A DNA stretch of 64,000 nucleotides. Origin: JAVJSU01 sp040219275 (GTDB taxonomy: Bacteria > Chloroflexota > Anaerolineae > Aggregatilineales > Phototrophicaceae). The notes below the pieces were generated by a model. It saw only the letters and a list, made by a program, of their open reading frames with translations. It searched no databases and was not told the origin of the DNA. The position numbers were made by a program, and so were the translations under genes. Each line of letters begins with the position of its first letter. Position 1 is the stretch's first letter. The DNA lies in contig JAVJSU010000062.1 of assembly GCA_040219275.1 (NCBI GenBank), positions 1 through 64,000 on the forward strand, in the 5' to 3' direction. Of this stretch, positions 15,981 through 25,096 are shown piece after piece.

Positions 15981-16355
15981 TTAACCAATGAGCCGATCAA
16001 GCTCACGACCCAGTTGTGTGCCGTCAATCGGCTTCGGGAAATAGGCGATGAATCCGGCACGCAGGGCTTCTTCGCGCAATTTTGAATTATGGAAAGCCGT
16101 CACTGCCACGCACGGTAAATTTTCGGTTGACGGGTTTCTTAACACTTCGTTCAGCAATTCCCACCCATCTTTACCGGGCAGGGCAAGGTCAATAATAATT
16201 GCATCATAGGAGTTACCCTGTTGTGCAATAATGCTTGATGCTTCTTCGCCATCATCGGCTGTATCCACGACAAATTTCATGTGTTGAAGCATGGTTGTGA
16301 CCATTTCTTGACCGTCGGGATCATCCTCGACCACTAAAATACGTCTATTAGACAT
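15981..16355 (-). CDS. Single-domain response regulator (CheY-like)
   Basis: A 124-residue receiver with all key residues: the acidic pair in VVEDDPDG, the phospho-acceptor Asp in IIIDLALPGKDGWE at about 57, the Thr in AVTAF and the Lys in FPKPID. It has no output domain, so it acts as a phosphate relay or by protein binding. An AGGAG ribosome binding site fixes the start. It is last in the operon binding protein - histidine kinase - receiver - receiver, so it is a likely target of that kinase. Confidence 0.9.
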   Translation of the reverse strand: MSNRRILVVEDDPDGQEMVTTMLQHMKFVVDTADDGEEASSIIAQQGNSYDAIIIDLALPGKDGWELLNEVLRNPSTENLPCVAVTAFHNSKLREEALRAGFIAYFPKPIDGTQLGRELDRLIG

Positions 16356-16365
16356 AGCTATGCTC

Positions 16366-16800
16366 CTAATCGTTTAGATACTGAACAAGGACAGGAATAT
16401 CAACCAACAAGGTGACCAAATCCTTCATAAAGCGATCCACCGTCAATGGCTTGGTCAGATAATTATGAAAGCCTGCGGTAATTGCGCGCTCACGATCACC
16501 CACCATCGCGTGGGCAGTGAGGGCGATCACCGGAATATCCATGAGTTCACGATCCGCTTGCATAGAGGCGATAAACCCCCAACCATCCATAACAGGCATA
16601 GACAGATCAGAAATCACCAGCCGCGGTTTGACATCCCGAACCACATCCAGCCCCTCTTTACCATTACATGCTGTATGGACGTTCGCGCCATATTCCAGCA
16701 GGATGATCTCCGCCACTTCCAGACTATCTTCCTCATCATCCAATACAACCACATCCCAGCCTTTTAGCAAATCCTGTGGTATTTCTTGTTTCAAATCCAT
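16366..16800 (-). CDS. Single-domain response regulator (CheY-like)
   Basis: A 144-residue receiver domain. It shows the acidic pair in VVLDDEED, the phospho-acceptor Asp in VISDLSMPVMDGWG, the Thr in ALTAH and the Lys in YLTKPL. A short N-terminal extension (MDLKQEIPQDLLKGW) precedes the fold. The start codon overlaps the kinase stop by one base (TAATG), so the two are translationally coupled, and GGAG lies just upstream inside the kinase gene. The next receiver starts 10 bases after its stop. With no DNA-binding domain, it probably acts in a phosphorelay with the second receiver. Confidence 0.9.
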   Translation of the reverse strand: MDLKQEIPQDLLKGWDVVVLDDEEDSLEVAEIILLEYGANVHTACNGKEGLDVVRDVKPRLVISDLSMPVMDGWGFIASMQADRELMDIPVIALTAHAMVGDRERAITAGFHNYLTKPLTVDRFMKDLVTLLVDIPVLVQYLND

Positions 16801-18677
16801 TATCCTACTCCGTACAAAACTGGTTCTTCTTCGATATTAATGGGTAACAACACGGTAAACGTACTGCCAGCCCCTACCTGACTTTGCACAGACACTGTTC
16901 CGCCCATTTCGCGTGCGAGTTTTTGCACAATTGCCAGACCTAAGCCTGTCCCACCATGAACACGCTTCGATGATTGATCGACCTGACGGAATTCATCGAA
17001 GATAAAATCACGGGCGTGGGCGGGAATACCCATGCCGGTATCTTTCACTTCGAGTTCCATCTGATTGTCTCGCTTAATGAGGGACAACGTGACCGAACCC
17101 GCTTCGGTAAATTTGATGGCATTCCCCACCAGATTGATCGCAATTTTGGTCAGCGATTCTTCGTCACCGTAAATGGTCTGAGGCAGGGTTGTGTCCACAT
17201 TGACATCGAATGCCAGATGCTTATTGTCCGCCAGACTGCTCAGATTATCCCGCCATTTTTGCGCCATTTCAACGGGGGACATGGGCAAATAAGCGAGTTC
17301 CAACCGCCCGGATTCAATCCGTGACAAATCGAGAAAGTCGTTAATCAACCCTAACAGGCGCTGACTATTGGACTGTACCTTATGCAGGTAGCGTTCGGTC
17401 TTATCATTGTAATCTACCCCTGCCATACGCTTCAGCATAATGCCCGTAAAGCCTTCAATCGCGTTCATCGGTGTCCGCAATTCATGCGACATCATGGATA
17501 AAAACTCGGACTTAAGGCGCGAGTTTTCATTAGCGATGCGTTGTGCGGCGAGGGCTTCGTCACGGGCAGTCTGTAATTGGGACGTTCTATCTTGAATCGC
17601 CTGTGTCATGCTGTTAAAGGCATTTGCCAGCAAACCAATTTCATCATCACGGGTAACGGAAACACGCTGAGAAAAATCACCCTGTCCAATCTTTGAGGCG
17701 CTGGAAGTCATGTGCAAAATGGGACGGGTTAAACGATTAGTAATGAAGATTCCCGCGCCGGAAGCAAGTGCTGAAACCAGAATTGCAAGCGCAATAATGA
17801 TACCCCGCGCATCATTCACGGCATCCAGTGCCTCATCTTCGGAGATCTCCGTCATCAACGCCGCATTTAATTCAGGAATCCAGCGGTAGCTCCCGAAGAC
17901 AGGAACGGCAGGTGTTTGATAGTTTGTATAGATGTCCTGGCCGTTTTCGCCTGAGAGTGCAGAGTTGATGCCGTCACTTCTATAGGCACGATTTTGCGGG
18001 TAGCCTTCTGCACGGCTGTCAGTGAGAAAATAATTATTTTCCTGGCTCACGAGATAGGTTTCACCGGAGTCACCAAGACCGACGCGCTCTAACAGAATAT
18101 CGGTTAATTCATCTGTGTTATAGCGAACCGCCGCCACACCTATGATTGTGTCGCCCTGGTAGACTGGCTCAGTTGAAACGAGCACCAACCCGCCAGCAGA
18201 CACATCAAAATAAGGTGCTTGCACATGCTCACCGAGCAAGCTGGCATCAAAATAAGGCTGACGACGAACAATGCGATCTATCAGCGTTTCATTTGAAGAG
18301 CTAACAATTCTACCGTCAATATCATAGATAAAGATATCAGCAATCGTAGCGTTGCTTTCACTAATCTGTTGGAATAACGTGTTCATTTGTGGTTGTGCAA
18401 TAGGTAGTCTCATTGCAGTCGATAATTGCGGAGATGCCACCATAATATTCAATAGGTCTTTACCGTTTTTTATCCACACATCAATTTGCTGGCGCTTAAG
18501 CACAGAAATAGACTCTAGCTGGGTAAAGACCTGCCGACGATTTTGATCTTCCACCTGTCTTAATACGATTGTAGTAATGAATACGATTGGAACAATGGCG
18601 ACAATCAGGAAGATAGCCGTCAACTTCCATCGTAATTGTTTATAAAATGGTAATTGAGGTGTGGCAAGTAATTGCAT
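16800..18677 (-). CDS. Transmembrane sensor histidine kinase (Cache-like sensor, HAMP, HisKA, HATPase)
   Basis: About 625 residues from the ATG at 18677, chosen because an AAGGAG ribosome binding site lies 9 bases upstream; longer starts would run into the preceding lipoprotein gene. A first membrane segment near 20-42 is followed by a large Cache-like extracytoplasmic sensor, a second membrane segment, a HAMP linker (LTRPILHMTSSASKIGQGDF), a coiled coil, the HisKA H-box SHELRTPMNAIEGF, and ATPase boxes (NLVGNAIKF, DTGMGIP, GGTGLGLAIV). It should phosphorylate the two receivers encoded downstream. The upstream binding lipoprotein may deliver its ligand. Confidence 0.93.
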   Translation of the reverse strand: MQLLATPQLPFYKQLRWKLTAIFLIVAIVPIVFITTIVLRQVEDQNRRQVFTQLESISVLKRQQIDVWIKNGKDLLNIMVASPQLSTAMRLPIAQPQMNTLFQQISESNATIADIFIYDIDGRIVSSSNETLIDRIVRRQPYFDASLLGEHVQAPYFDVSAGGLVLVSTEPVYQGDTIIGVAAVRYNTDELTDILLERVGLGDSGETYLVSQENNYFLTDSRAEGYPQNRAYRSDGINSALSGENGQDIYTNYQTPAVPVFGSYRWIPELNAALMTEISEDEALDAVNDARGIIIALAILVSALASGAGIFITNRLTRPILHMTSSASKIGQGDFSQRVSVTRDDEIGLLANAFNSMTQAIQDRTSQLQTARDEALAAQRIANENSRLKSEFLSMMSHELRTPMNAIEGFTGIMLKRMAGVDYNDKTERYLHKVQSNSQRLLGLINDFLDLSRIESGRLELAYLPMSPVEMAQKWRDNLSSLADNKHLAFDVNVDTTLPQTIYGDEESLTKIAINLVGNAIKFTEAGSVTLSLIKRDNQMELEVKDTGMGIPAHARDFIFDEFRQVDQSSKRVHGGTGLGLAIVQKLAREMGGTVSVQSQVGAGSTFTVLLPINIEEEPVLYGVG

Positions 18678-18690
18678 TAAATGCTTCTCC

Positions 18691-19707
18691 TTAATCTTCT
18701 GCTTCGGTGGGAATGAATGTGAGATTATAAGCATCATCAAGTGCAATTGGTTCAGCTAGAATGTTTTGCTCTATAAGAATATCGTGCGTAAATTGCCACA
18801 CACGTTCATCCATCGCACCGAGTGGCTGACCGGGAACATTCATCAGCGGGATGGTTGCTTCAAGACGGCGTAACTGCTCATCAGCGACCAGCTCTGGATT
18901 ATAGATTAGCGTATGTTCAATGGCTTGTGCGGGATTGTCTACCACATCTTGCAGACCCTCACGCATCGCATTGATGACCCGTTGAACAACATCAGGACGA
19001 TCATTAATCATTGTTTCGGAGGTAATGAGCACGAAGTCGTAAGTATCTACGCCATAGTCGCTCATCATGATGAATTCAGGGACTAGACCCTGTTCTTGTA
19101 GGGTTACACCCTCGTTGATGATCCATGCAACTAAACCATCTACTTCACCATTGACCAGCGGATCAACGCCGAAGGAGGTACGTTCGACAAAATTAATGTC
19201 GTCTTCGGAGAGGTCTTGTGACTCTAACAACGATATCAATGTCGTCTGTGCACCACCACTCGCCGCGCTAATGGTATGTCCTGCTAAATCGGCTGGTCGT
19301 CTTATGTCAGACCCTTCGATAGAGATAATCGCTAAGGGGCTACGCTGTAAAATCGAACTGATGGCGACAACCGGCTGACCGCTTGCACGCTCCAGAAGCA
19401 GGCTCGAACCCGCCGCCAACGAAAAATCTGCATTCCCGCTCACTACCTGTTCAATGGGGTCGATATAACCCGCTTCACCGAATCCACCTTCGATCAATGT
19501 GACATCTAAACCCTGTTCAGTAAAGTGACCATTCTGCGCGGCAGAATAAAATGGTGAAGATGAATATTCATGAGTCCATGACAACTGAATGGACACTGGA
19601 ATAAGTTCTGTAGCCACTTCAGCTTCTTGTGTCGCGTCATTAGAACTACACGCGCTTAACACAAGGGCAAACAGCAATAGCACTAGAGAGAAAGTTGACT
19701 TTGACAT
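18691..19707 (-). CDS. Substrate-binding lipoprotein (NMT1/THI5/SsuA-like)
   Basis: A 338-residue lipoprotein: signal peptide with lipobox LSAC at about 17-20, then an NMT1/SsuA-like two-lobed fold (IQLSWTHEYSSSPFYSAAQNG, a DFSLAAGSSLLLERA loop, SAASGGAQTTL). Such proteins bind thiamine precursors, nitrate, sulfonates or related ligands and usually feed an ABC transporter. No permease or ATPase gene is adjacent. Instead the histidine kinase follows 13 bases downstream. It is therefore likely to be a periplasm-side ligand receptor for the kinase, by analogy with binding-protein-assisted sensing. AAGGAA precedes the ATG. Confidence 0.88.
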   Translation of the reverse strand: MSKSTFSLVLLLFALVLSACSSNDATQEAEVATELIPVSIQLSWTHEYSSSPFYSAAQNGHFTEQGLDVTLIEGGFGEAGYIDPIEQVVSGNADFSLAAGSSLLLERASGQPVVAISSILQRSPLAIISIEGSDIRRPADLAGHTISAASGGAQTTLISLLESQDLSEDDINFVERTSFGVDPLVNGEVDGLVAWIINEGVTLQEQGLVPEFIMMSDYGVDTYDFVLITSETMINDRPDVVQRVINAMREGLQDVVDNPAQAIEHTLIYNPELVADEQLRRLEATIPLMNVPGQPLGAMDERVWQFTHDILIEQNILAEPIALDDAYNLTFIPTEAED

Positions 19708-19888
19708 AATTTTTTCCTTAACACATCTGAATTTTTTAAGTGTAACTGAATATTACGAAAAGATGCGTTAAGGGCTGTTACAAAAAACCTACTTTTGAAT
19801 TTGTGAGAATACTTTGTATTGGTTATACGCATCACAAGAGAACAAAACCCAACGTTGTATTATATTTTGGATTGGGCTACTGGCTGTA

Positions 19889-20302
19889 TTAACCTACGTA
19901 CTTTTTGAGGATGTCGCGCACTTCTAGCATAGATTTTGACTTGGAGATGACTTCTTTCACGCCGATGTCGTCCAGCAATTCTTCGTGAATCTGCGCGTTA
20001 TTGCGGGCGGTATAACACACGATGGGGATGTCATACTTGAGTTCTTTGAGGACGAAGCGTGCGAAATTAATGCCGGAGGTTTTACCCCAGTTGGAATCCG
20101 GAATGCGTTTGCTGGTCGGCAGGCTAATATCCAGCAAAATAATATCAATCGTGGGTGACTCCGCATCTTTGCCCTGCGCTTCTAGCACCGCCAGCGCCTG
20201 ATCTGCGTCCCGTGCACTCACCACCGTAAATTCATTGGAGAGCATACGGATTAAGCTCGCAAAACGCCATTGTTCATCTTCCACATACAGCAGTGTTGAC
20301 AT
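19889..20302 (-). CDS. Single-domain response regulator, divergent
   Basis: A receiver of about 137 residues from the ATG at 20302, which follows an AAGG motif; an upstream ATG at 20326 adds eight residues with no ribosome site. The phospho-acceptor is in IILLDISLP, the Thr in VCYTAR and the Lys in VISKSKS. After the phospho-Asp there is an unusual polar insertion (TSKRIPDSNWGKTSG) between the beta3-alpha3 loop and helix 3. It is not part of the kinase operon at 15981-19707, from which it is separated by about 180 bases, so its kinase is unknown. Confidence 0.85.
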   Translation of the reverse strand: MSTLLYVEDEQWRFASLIRMLSNEFTVVSARDADQALAVLEAQGKDAESPTIDIILLDISLPTSKRIPDSNWGKTSGINFARFVLKELKYDIPIVCYTARNNAQIHEELLDDIGVKEVISKSKSMLEVRDILKKYVG

Positions 20303-20384
20303 GAAGGGATTACCTTGCATAAACAATCAATCGCCCATAGTTTAACATCAATTTGAGAGATTTTCTCATAAGATCACCCGCTTC

Positions 20385-22649
20385 ATGAATGTCCGATTTC
20401 ATGTAAAATCACGTACGTCGCCTGATAACGCACGAAAGACGCACCCGTTTATGCCCCAATTCCGCCAACCAATTTTACGCTATACGCTCGTACTTGCGGG
20501 ATACACTCTGCTGGCGGTGCTGGTGCTATGGGCGTTGATGTCAAGGCTGGGCGTGGTTGTGCCGGGCGGAGAAACCACCGATTATCAGCAGTTCATCTGG
20601 AATTATTGGTGGATCAGATACGCGCTGGAGCAGGGCATTTCGCCGTGGTACACCGATTTCGTGCTCTATCCGGTGCGCCATAACCTCAGCCTGCACACCT
20701 TAACGCCGATCTGGTTTCCGTTTTTTGCCATCACAGAGCCATTCGTCGGGCGCGTCGCGGCGATCAATTTGATGCTCCTGTTTAGCTTTACGCTCACCGG
20801 CACCGCGACATTTGCATGGTTGCGCCGTCTGGGAGTGGGGCAAACGATGGCGTTCGTCGGCGGGATGATTCTGGTATTTCAACCGTATATCGTATTTTCC
20901 GCCACCAAAACCCACCTCAACATCATCGGCTTATGGGGGGTGCCCCTCACGCTGTTGCTATGGAGCTTGCTCGTCACATCACAGAATATAAAGCGTCGTG
21001 CCGTGATTGCTATTTTGCTCGGATTGGTGCTGTGGGGATGCCTCTTAACCGATTTGCAATACACGCTCTTTTTGCCCTGTACGCTCGGAGTATACGCTCT
21101 GTGGACTCTATGGAGCGCCCGCAAAAATCGTGCATGGCTAACCCTGATTTTCTGGGGCACGGTCGCGCTGAGTGTCACGCTATTGCTTGCATGGCTGATC
21201 TTCCCGCTACGCCAATTTTTCGCGCAGAGCACCTCCAATCCTTACGATTTTCCTGCCGCCGGATTAGACACCATCCGCGCTTATTCAGTTGCGCCGTCCA
21301 CATTCATTGGCATCAATGCTGACCCGATCCGCACACTTGGGGCGTTGTTCGTGGGTGGTGTGTGGCTGGCGATTGCCGTTTTCGGGTTCAGTCTGTTTAG
21401 AAATTTCCGGCACAAATCAGCACAAATCGACTCTACGATCATACAGAAACATATCCCGCCGCGTGGCGTATGGTTGCTGATGGCGCTCCCGCCGCTCCTG
21501 CTGATGCTCGGCGCGGATGTGTTCGTCGGTGACACACAGATCAAATTGCCTTATTGGAGTCTGCATGAGGCGCTTAACGGGCAATACCGCACACCGGAAC
21601 GCTTCATGTTACCTGCCTCGTTGTTGCTGGTCACATTTTTAGCGGTAATGTTTACGCGCATCGAATCGCAATTTGCCAACACCCCACGCCGCAAAATAGC
21701 GTTAAATACGGGTATCGTGATTTTCGGCGCGTTATGTCTGCTCACCACCGGCGCGTTCGATCCCTTTCCCGTGCAATCCGTGCGCGATTATCCGATTTAC
21801 GAGCGCATCGGCGCAGAAAACGCGGATTACGTCATCATGGATGTGCCAACCGGGACGCATTATGGCTGGACGGGGTTGGGCGACGGGACGTATAGCCAAT
21901 TTTATAATCCCGTGCATGAGAAACGCACGATCAACGGCTCACTGTCGCGCATCGCCTTCACCGATTATGCCATTTACGCCGATTCCCCGCTGTTTAATTA
22001 TCTCGCCGGAACGCTCAATTATGCCGATGCTCCGGCGCAGATCGACGCAGAATTTGCGCGTATAGTCGACGAATGGCACATCGGCTATGTGTTCGCACAT
22101 CGTCAATGGATGAGCGACGATCAGCAAACAGCGTGGATTAGCTGGCTGAATACCCGTTATGGCTTGTGTGCGCCGGAAATCAGCGAGGATGGCTTGCTGG
22201 TGTGGTGGCGCGTTGAAACAATCGGGTGTGAGGGTGACTCCCCATCGGGAACGCTCACGATTGATATGGGCGTGGATGCAGATTGGGGCTTTATTGCGGG
22301 CGGCTGGTATGCACAGGAAGACATCGGCGGACCGCGTGGACGTTGGGCGGGCGAAACGGCGACCTTGCGCGTGGATTTAGACCCGCAGACGACCTACCGA
22401 CTGACGTTTCGTGCGTTGGCGTTCAACACGACCCGCACCGTGACCATCGGCGACGAAACGCTCACGGTCACGGCGGATGATTGGCATGACTACGAATTGA
22501 CGATCACGCCGGACATGCTCACGGACGGCTTACTCACCCTGACGCACGACGGCACAATCAGCGCGTCCGATTTAGGGCTTTCCGCAGATTCACGCCCGCT
22601 CGCTGTCGCCTATGATAATTTCGTCTTCGCGCCGTTGAATGCTGATTAG
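20385..22649 (+). CDS. Large polytopic membrane protein with C-terminal beta-sandwich (GT-C/YfhO-like)
   Basis: A 754-residue protein; an ATG at 20451 (MPQFRQ) is an equally plausible start. About eleven hydrophobic segments occupy residues 30-460. The first loop has ETTDYQQFIWNYWW with an acidic residue followed by aromatic residues, and a later one YPVRHNLSLHTLTP, in the places where GT-C glycosyltransferases hold their catalytic and substrate loops. The C-terminal 250 residues are extracytoplasmic and end in a beta-sandwich like a carbohydrate-binding module. It is probably an envelope glycosylation enzyme. It overlaps the convergent M20 gene by 4 bases. Confidence 0.75.
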   Translation: MNVRFHVKSRTSPDNARKTHPFMPQFRQPILRYTLVLAGYTLLAVLVLWALMSRLGVVVPGGETTDYQQFIWNYWWIRYALEQGISPWYTDFVLYPVRHNLSLHTLTPIWFPFFAITEPFVGRVAAINLMLLFSFTLTGTATFAWLRRLGVGQTMAFVGGMILVFQPYIVFSATKTHLNIIGLWGVPLTLLLWSLLVTSQNIKRRAVIAILLGLVLWGCLLTDLQYTLFLPCTLGVYALWTLWSARKNRAWLTLIFWGTVALSVTLLLAWLIFPLRQFFAQSTSNPYDFPAAGLDTIRAYSVAPSTFIGINADPIRTLGALFVGGVWLAIAVFGFSLFRNFRHKSAQIDSTIIQKHIPPRGVWLLMALPPLLLMLGADVFVGDTQIKLPYWSLHEALNGQYRTPERFMLPASLLLVTFLAVMFTRIESQFANTPRRKIALNTGIVIFGALCLLTTGAFDPFPVQSVRDYPIYERIGAENADYVIMDVPTGTHYGWTGLGDGTYSQFYNPVHEKRTINGSLSRIAFTDYAIYADSPLFNYLAGTLNYADAPAQIDAEFARIVDEWHIGYVFAHRQWMSDDQQTAWISWLNTRYGLCAPEISEDGLLVWWRVETIGCEGDSPSGTLTIDMGVDADWGFIAGGWYAQEDIGGPRGRWAGETATLRVDLDPQTTYRLTFRALAFNTTRTVTIGDETLTVTADDWHDYELTITPDMLTDGLLTLTHDGTISASDLGLSADSRPLAVAYDNFVFAPLNAD

Positions 22650-23893
22650 CGCGAGGCTAACGTCGCCAACCCGAGCGCTAAGAGTTCAATGCCGAGCGCG
22701 ATGTCTTCCGGTGACGAGTATTCCTCCGGGCGATGGCTATACCCGTGCGCGGACGGAATGAAAATCATGCTCGTCGGGCAAATATCCGCCATAAACAGCG
22801 TGTCGTGATAGGCACGGCTGACCAACTTTTGATAGGCAAAACCGAGCGAGTCTGCGGCATCCACCAGCGCAGACACAATCGCCTCTCCCGAATGACACGG
22901 CGCATCGGCATTCAGCACGCTTACGTCTGCGGTTAATCCACGTCGCGCACACGTTTCCTCAATCGCGCTCTGCACCGTCGCAACCATGCCATCACGCGAG
23001 GCAAGGTCAATATCACGGATGTCAATTTCCATCAACACACGGCTAGGGATGCTATTGACCGCGCCCGGATAGACCTGACACAAGCCCACCGTTGCCACTG
23101 CGTCGGCGCTCTCGCTGAATTTGGCGGCTTGCTCCACCGCGAGGACGATCTCGGCGGCGGCGGGGAGGGCATCTTTGCGCTCCGGCATCAAGACCGTTCC
23201 GGCGTGTCCACCATCTCCATGAATTACCACCCGCAACGTGGCTGGCGCGGCAATCGCGGTGACGATTCCCAGCGGAATACCCGCTTTTTCGAGGCGTGGA
23301 CCTTGCTCAATGTGAAGTTCGATAAAGGCTTCGTAATGCCCTTTTTCCATGCGGACACTTTCCAGCGGGGCAGTATAACCGACTGCTTTACGGATGCTCT
23401 CAAAATCCTGTTCATCAGCATCATGTAATTTGACAAGTGTTTCCGGTGTGAGTTTGCCCGCCATCGCACGGCTCCCCAAACAGCCCACACCGAAGCGGGT
23501 TGGTTCTTCTGCCGTGAACATAATCACTTCTATTGCACGGTTCGGGCTAAATCCACTTGATTTTAGCGCACGGATCGCCTCTATCGCGCCAAGCACGCCC
23601 ACTGTGCCATCATAACGCCCTGAATAGGGGATCGCATCAATATGAGAGCCGGTGGCGATAGCGGGTAATGCCGGATCAGCACCTTCCCAACGCCCAAAAA
23701 TATTACCGACGGCATCTTCACGGATCGTTAAGCCCGCATCCTGCATTAAATCACGGATGTAATCCCGCGCTTGTAATTCGACTGGCGTAAATAAAACACG
23801 GGTGACCGCGGGTGGGGGAACATCGGAATAGGTGGCGAGGCTCGCTAATTCATCAACAACACGCGCACTATCGACTGAAACCTGTAAACTCAT
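22646..23893 (-). CDS. M20-family amidohydrolase (N-carbamoyl-amino-acid hydrolase / allantoate amidohydrolase type)
   Basis: A 415-residue hydantoinase/carbamoylase-type metallohydrolase. Metal and catalytic residues appear in order: GSHIDAIPYSGRYDG (His and bridging Asp), TAEEPTRFG (Glu pair), LHIEQGP (His), the dimerisation domain with GHAG, and YSHRPEEYSS near the end (His). It removes a carbamoyl or ureido group from amino-acid-like substrates, in purine or pyrimidine breakdown; which one cannot be decided. Length is normal for the family. It overlaps the convergent membrane gene by 4 bases and has no pathway partners next to it. Confidence 0.92.
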   Translation of the reverse strand: MSLQVSVDSARVVDELASLATYSDVPPPAVTRVLFTPVELQARDYIRDLMQDAGLTIREDAVGNIFGRWEGADPALPAIATGSHIDAIPYSGRYDGTVGVLGAIEAIRALKSSGFSPNRAIEVIMFTAEEPTRFGVGCLGSRAMAGKLTPETLVKLHDADEQDFESIRKAVGYTAPLESVRMEKGHYEAFIELHIEQGPRLEKAGIPLGIVTAIAAPATLRVVIHGDGGHAGTVLMPERKDALPAAAEIVLAVEQAAKFSESADAVATVGLCQVYPGAVNSIPSRVLMEIDIRDIDLASRDGMVATVQSAIEETCARRGLTADVSVLNADAPCHSGEAIVSALVDAADSLGFAYQKLVSRAYHDTLFMADICPTSMIFIPSAHGYSHRPEEYSSPEDIALGIELLALGLATLASR

Positions 23894-23953
23894 GTCGGAT
23901 TAAACCTTCCGCTCTGTGTACCACTCATCAGAACGCGGTCAACCGATCCGCTA

Positions 23954-24355
23954 TTATACGATGAGTGGATTATCTGATAATTGCGTTTTGATTGTAGCGT
24001 AAATTGTCTCCAAATGGTCACGCAGAGACAAGCCGTGATCGACAATTTCGCGGAAGCTGGCTTCCTGCTCCGGCAGAAGATCACCCAGCACACCGGCAAC
24101 GAACACATCCGCATAACCGATGATCGAGACCAGCGGCGTACGGAGCGCGTGCATATCACCGGGAAAGGGATCACCGTCTTGATGTGCGGGCAGGGCATCA
24201 AGGATAGGCGTAATCATCTCAGCGAATTGTTTAACGTTATTCTGGATCACCTGCGTAAAATTGCGTTGTTCATCTGTAAGTGGGGGTGCAGTTTCGTGGA
24301 GGAGGTAGTCTGTAAGATGAATAATGTCGTCCAGATGGGACTTTAACGTCTCCAT
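23954..24355 (-). CDS. DHp-only protein 3: tandem HisKA-like hairpins, no ATPase domain
   Basis: A 133-residue all-helical protein. Residues 65-120 match a histidine-kinase DHp domain, with a good H-box HALRTPLVSIIGYAD in which His69 is the phospho-acceptor position. Residues 1-55 look like a second helical hairpin of the same kind (SHLDDIIHLTDYLL, then LTDEQRNFTQVIQNNVKQ). No HATPase domain follows; the gene stops at 23954 and the next gene is unrelated. Two hairpins in one chain could fold as a built-in four-helix bundle, as in Spo0B or HPt proteins. It is last in the operon GNAT - DHp1 - DHp2 - DHp3. Confidence 0.75.
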   Translation of the reverse strand: METLKSHLDDIIHLTDYLLHETAPPLTDEQRNFTQVIQNNVKQFAEMITPILDALPAHQDGDPFPGDMHALRTPLVSIIGYADVFVAGVLGDLLPEQEASFREIVDHGLSLRDHLETIYATIKTQLSDNPLIV

Positions 24356-24369
24356 AATATTGCCTCCGC

Positions 24370-24729
24370 TTATTGGGGATCGGTCTGTTTAAGTATTTTC
24401 GCCGTATCGTCCATCAACTGATTCGCATAGAAAAATAGGCGCTTCACCAGCATCAGTTGATCCTGTGTCAGGTTATGGTCATCATAAATCAGCATTTCAA
24501 GAAAGCCCCGTAAGCCGTTCAGTGGAGAGCGTAAATCGTGTACAAACAGCTTCACATCCGGCGGGGGCGTGCGGTAAGCATCCTGCAACATGGTGTGCAT
24601 CAACCTTGCAGAGCCGAGCACACTGCGAATATAACTGTGCGCGGTGGGGGACAACTCGCCAAAATTGCCGTCTTCCAGATGACCGCCATCCCTTAGAATA
24701 CAGCTGGTATAAGATGCTAAATCCTGCAT
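24370..24729 (-). CDS. DHp-only protein 2: tandem HisKA-like hairpins, no ATPase domain
   Basis: A 119-residue all-helical protein related to its two neighbours. The second half carries the cleanest H-box of the three: VHDLRSPLNGLRGFLEML with His64 in the phospho-acceptor place, followed by a second helix (LTQDQLMLVKRLFFYANQL). The first half (residues 1-52) is another helical hairpin whose signature has decayed. There is no ATP-binding domain, membrane segment or receiver. It starts 7 bases after DHp1 and stops 14 bases before DHp3, so the three are made together. It is likely a phosphotransfer or docking protein for receivers; untested. Confidence 0.75.
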   Translation of the reverse strand: MQDLASYTSCILRDGGHLEDGNFGELSPTAHSYIRSVLGSARLMHTMLQDAYRTPPPDVKLFVHDLRSPLNGLRGFLEMLIYDDHNLTQDQLMLVKRLFFYANQLMDDTAKILKQTDPQ

Positions 24730-24736
24730 CGCGCCA

Positions 24737-25084
24737 TTAATTCTCTAATAGCGTTAATTGGGTGAGCAGTATTTTGCCGGAATCACGGATTTGCTGAATC
24801 AGATCAATCTGAGGTGGCTTCAACAGCGCGTCATCATCGTCAAGTAGCACCTCTGCATAGCCGATGATGGACGCGAGATGTGAGCGCGATTCAAAACTGA
24901 ATACTTCACGGGCTTTGTCGCCTGTAAAATCCGTCACACTGATGACGAGTTCGGTCAGCAATTGTGCAACGTGATAAATGGACTGCACAATTTGCTCATT
25001 CATAAAGTCGAGTTCGGTTTCTGATAAAAGCACTTCACAGGTATGGTTGATGTCCTGTAAGGGCGTAAGTAGATTTTCTCGCAT
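24737..25084 (-). CDS. DHp-only protein 1: tandem HisKA-like hairpins, acceptor His lost
   Basis: A 115-residue helical protein. Residues 63-115 resemble a DHp domain (SHLASIIGYAEVLL, then a second helix LIQQIRDSGKILL), but the residue aligned with the H-box His is Phe64. Residues 1-53 form a similar hairpin (LLTPLQDINHTCEVLL, then EQIVQSIYHVAQLLTEL) with Glu3 in the His position. So neither hairpin can be phosphorylated in the usual way, and it may be a dimerisation or regulatory version of its neighbours. It starts 12 bases after the GNAT stop. No catalytic domain is attached. Confidence 0.72.
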   Translation of the reverse strand: MRENLLTPLQDINHTCEVLLSETELDFMNEQIVQSIYHVAQLLTELVISVTDFTGDKAREVFSFESRSHLASIIGYAEVLLDDDDALLKPPQIDLIQQIRDSGKILLTQLTLLEN

Positions 25085-25096
25085 GATGTTGACTTT

